The position numbers and the translations under genes were made by a program. From assembly GCA_021159405.1 (NCBI GenBank), contig JAGGRX010000114.1, forward strand, positions 1 to 6,065: a stretch of DNA of 6,065 nucleotides, in the 5' to 3' direction. Positions 5,936-6,065 of the stretch are shown piece after piece. Positions within the stretch are counted from its first letter, which is position 1. The number at the start of each line of letters is the position of its first letter. The notes beneath the pieces are model-generated. The model saw only the letters and a list, made by a program, of their open reading frames with translations. It was not told where the DNA came from and made no database searches. Source of the stretch: Candidatus Bipolaricaulota bacterium. GTDB taxonomy: Bacteria > Bipolaricaulota > Bipolaricaulia > Bipolaricaulales > Bipolaricaulaceae.

Positions 5936-5987
5936 GCCTATTGGTGGCCGAGCTGCTAGGTGTCTCCGCAAAAAACCACCAATAGGC
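5936..5987 (+). repeat. 12-bp perfect inverted repeat between tandem riboswitch and Shine-Dalgarno
   Basis: GCCTATTGGTGG (5936-5947) and CCACCAATAGGC (5976-5987) are perfect complements around a 28-nt loop ending in AAAAAA. The stem ends exactly where the Shine-Dalgarno AAGGAGG begins. No T run follows, so it is not an intrinsic terminator. CTCC in the loop (5964-5967) could pair with GGAG of the Shine-Dalgarno (5990-5993) as a pseudoknot. GCTA at 5955-5958 could pair with TAGC of the riboswitch P1 (5926-5929). It is most likely the expression platform of the tandem riboswitch, but a protein-binding operator is possible. Confidence 0.7.
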
Positions 5988-5996
5988 AAGGAGGTG
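5988..5996 (+). promoter_or_regulatory. Strong Shine-Dalgarno of the last gene
   Basis: AAGGAGGTG lies 7 nt before the ATG at 6004 and is close to a full anti-16S match. It contrasts with the absent or weak sites of the genes at 1189, 1280 and 2158, suggesting that the riboswitch-controlled gene is built for high translation when released. Confidence 0.8.
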
Positions 5997-6003
5997 CTTC
6001 GAA

Positions 6004-6065
6004 ATGAGGAAGCTTCTAATCGGTCTTACCGTTTTGGTGTTGGGGGTCGCCTTTATGGTGCCCGG
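6004..6065 (+). CDS. Start of an exported protein, truncated by the window end
   Basis: Twenty codons are visible, MRKLLIGLTVLVLGVAFMVP, a typical signal-peptide n- and h-region. The MRKL start and hydrophobic run resemble the signal peptide of the small exported protein at 5176, so a second subunit of the same kind is plausible, but the mature part lies outside the window and homology cannot be judged. It is preceded by a strong Shine-Dalgarno and the tandem c-di-GMP riboswitch, and is presumably the gene that leader controls. Confidence 0.8.
   Translation, partial: MRKLLIGLTVLVLGVAFMVP

Overview
The window is GC-rich bacterial DNA. It holds one minus-strand metabolic gene and a plus-strand run of four genes for exported proteins. 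The last two of these are preceded by class I (GEMM) cyclic-di-GMP riboswitches. The 955-residue protein has a long beta-rich segment that looks like an outer-membrane barrel, which suggests a diderm. The organism cannot be named from the sequence. An uncultured deep-branching lineage such as Bipolaricaulota would fit the style (NEW3/SdrD/PKD exported proteins, few Shine-Dalgarno sites), but that is a guess.

Layout. 14-1189 (minus): M20-family zinc hydrolase of the YgeY/ArgE/DapE type. 1190-1279: divergent intergenic region; each flanking gene has a -10-like hexamer about 10 nt from its start codon and no good Shine-Dalgarno, so both may be leaderless or nearly so. 1280-2065 (plus): exported two-domain Ig-like protein resembling a PapD-type chaperone. 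2158-5025 (plus): large exported protein made of a signal peptide, two NEW3-like Ig domains, a ~425-residue beta-rich region, two SdrD-B-like domains and a PKD domain. 5026-5175: promoter-like motif and one c-di-GMP-I riboswitch whose P1 helix contains the Shine-Dalgarno of the next gene. 5176-5688 (plus): small exported beta-sandwich protein, possibly a fibre subunit. 5689-6003: a second copy of the same promoter-like motif, a tandem pair of c-di-GMP-I aptamers, a 12-bp hairpin and a strong Shine-Dalgarno. 6004-6065: start of another exported protein, cut by the window end.

Reading of the locus. The recognised parts are the riboswitches (near certain), the M20 hydrolase (near certain) and the exported beta-rich proteins (certain as exported, uncertain in function). 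A plausible model is a chaperone / outer-membrane platform / subunit set for a cell-surface fibre or adhesin. In this model the platform genes are made without riboswitch control, while each small subunit gene has its own c-di-GMP-sensing leader. The two leaders share a TGTCTAA-N17-YATAA motif, suggesting a common sigma factor or activator. For the first leader the sequence predicts a translational OFF switch.
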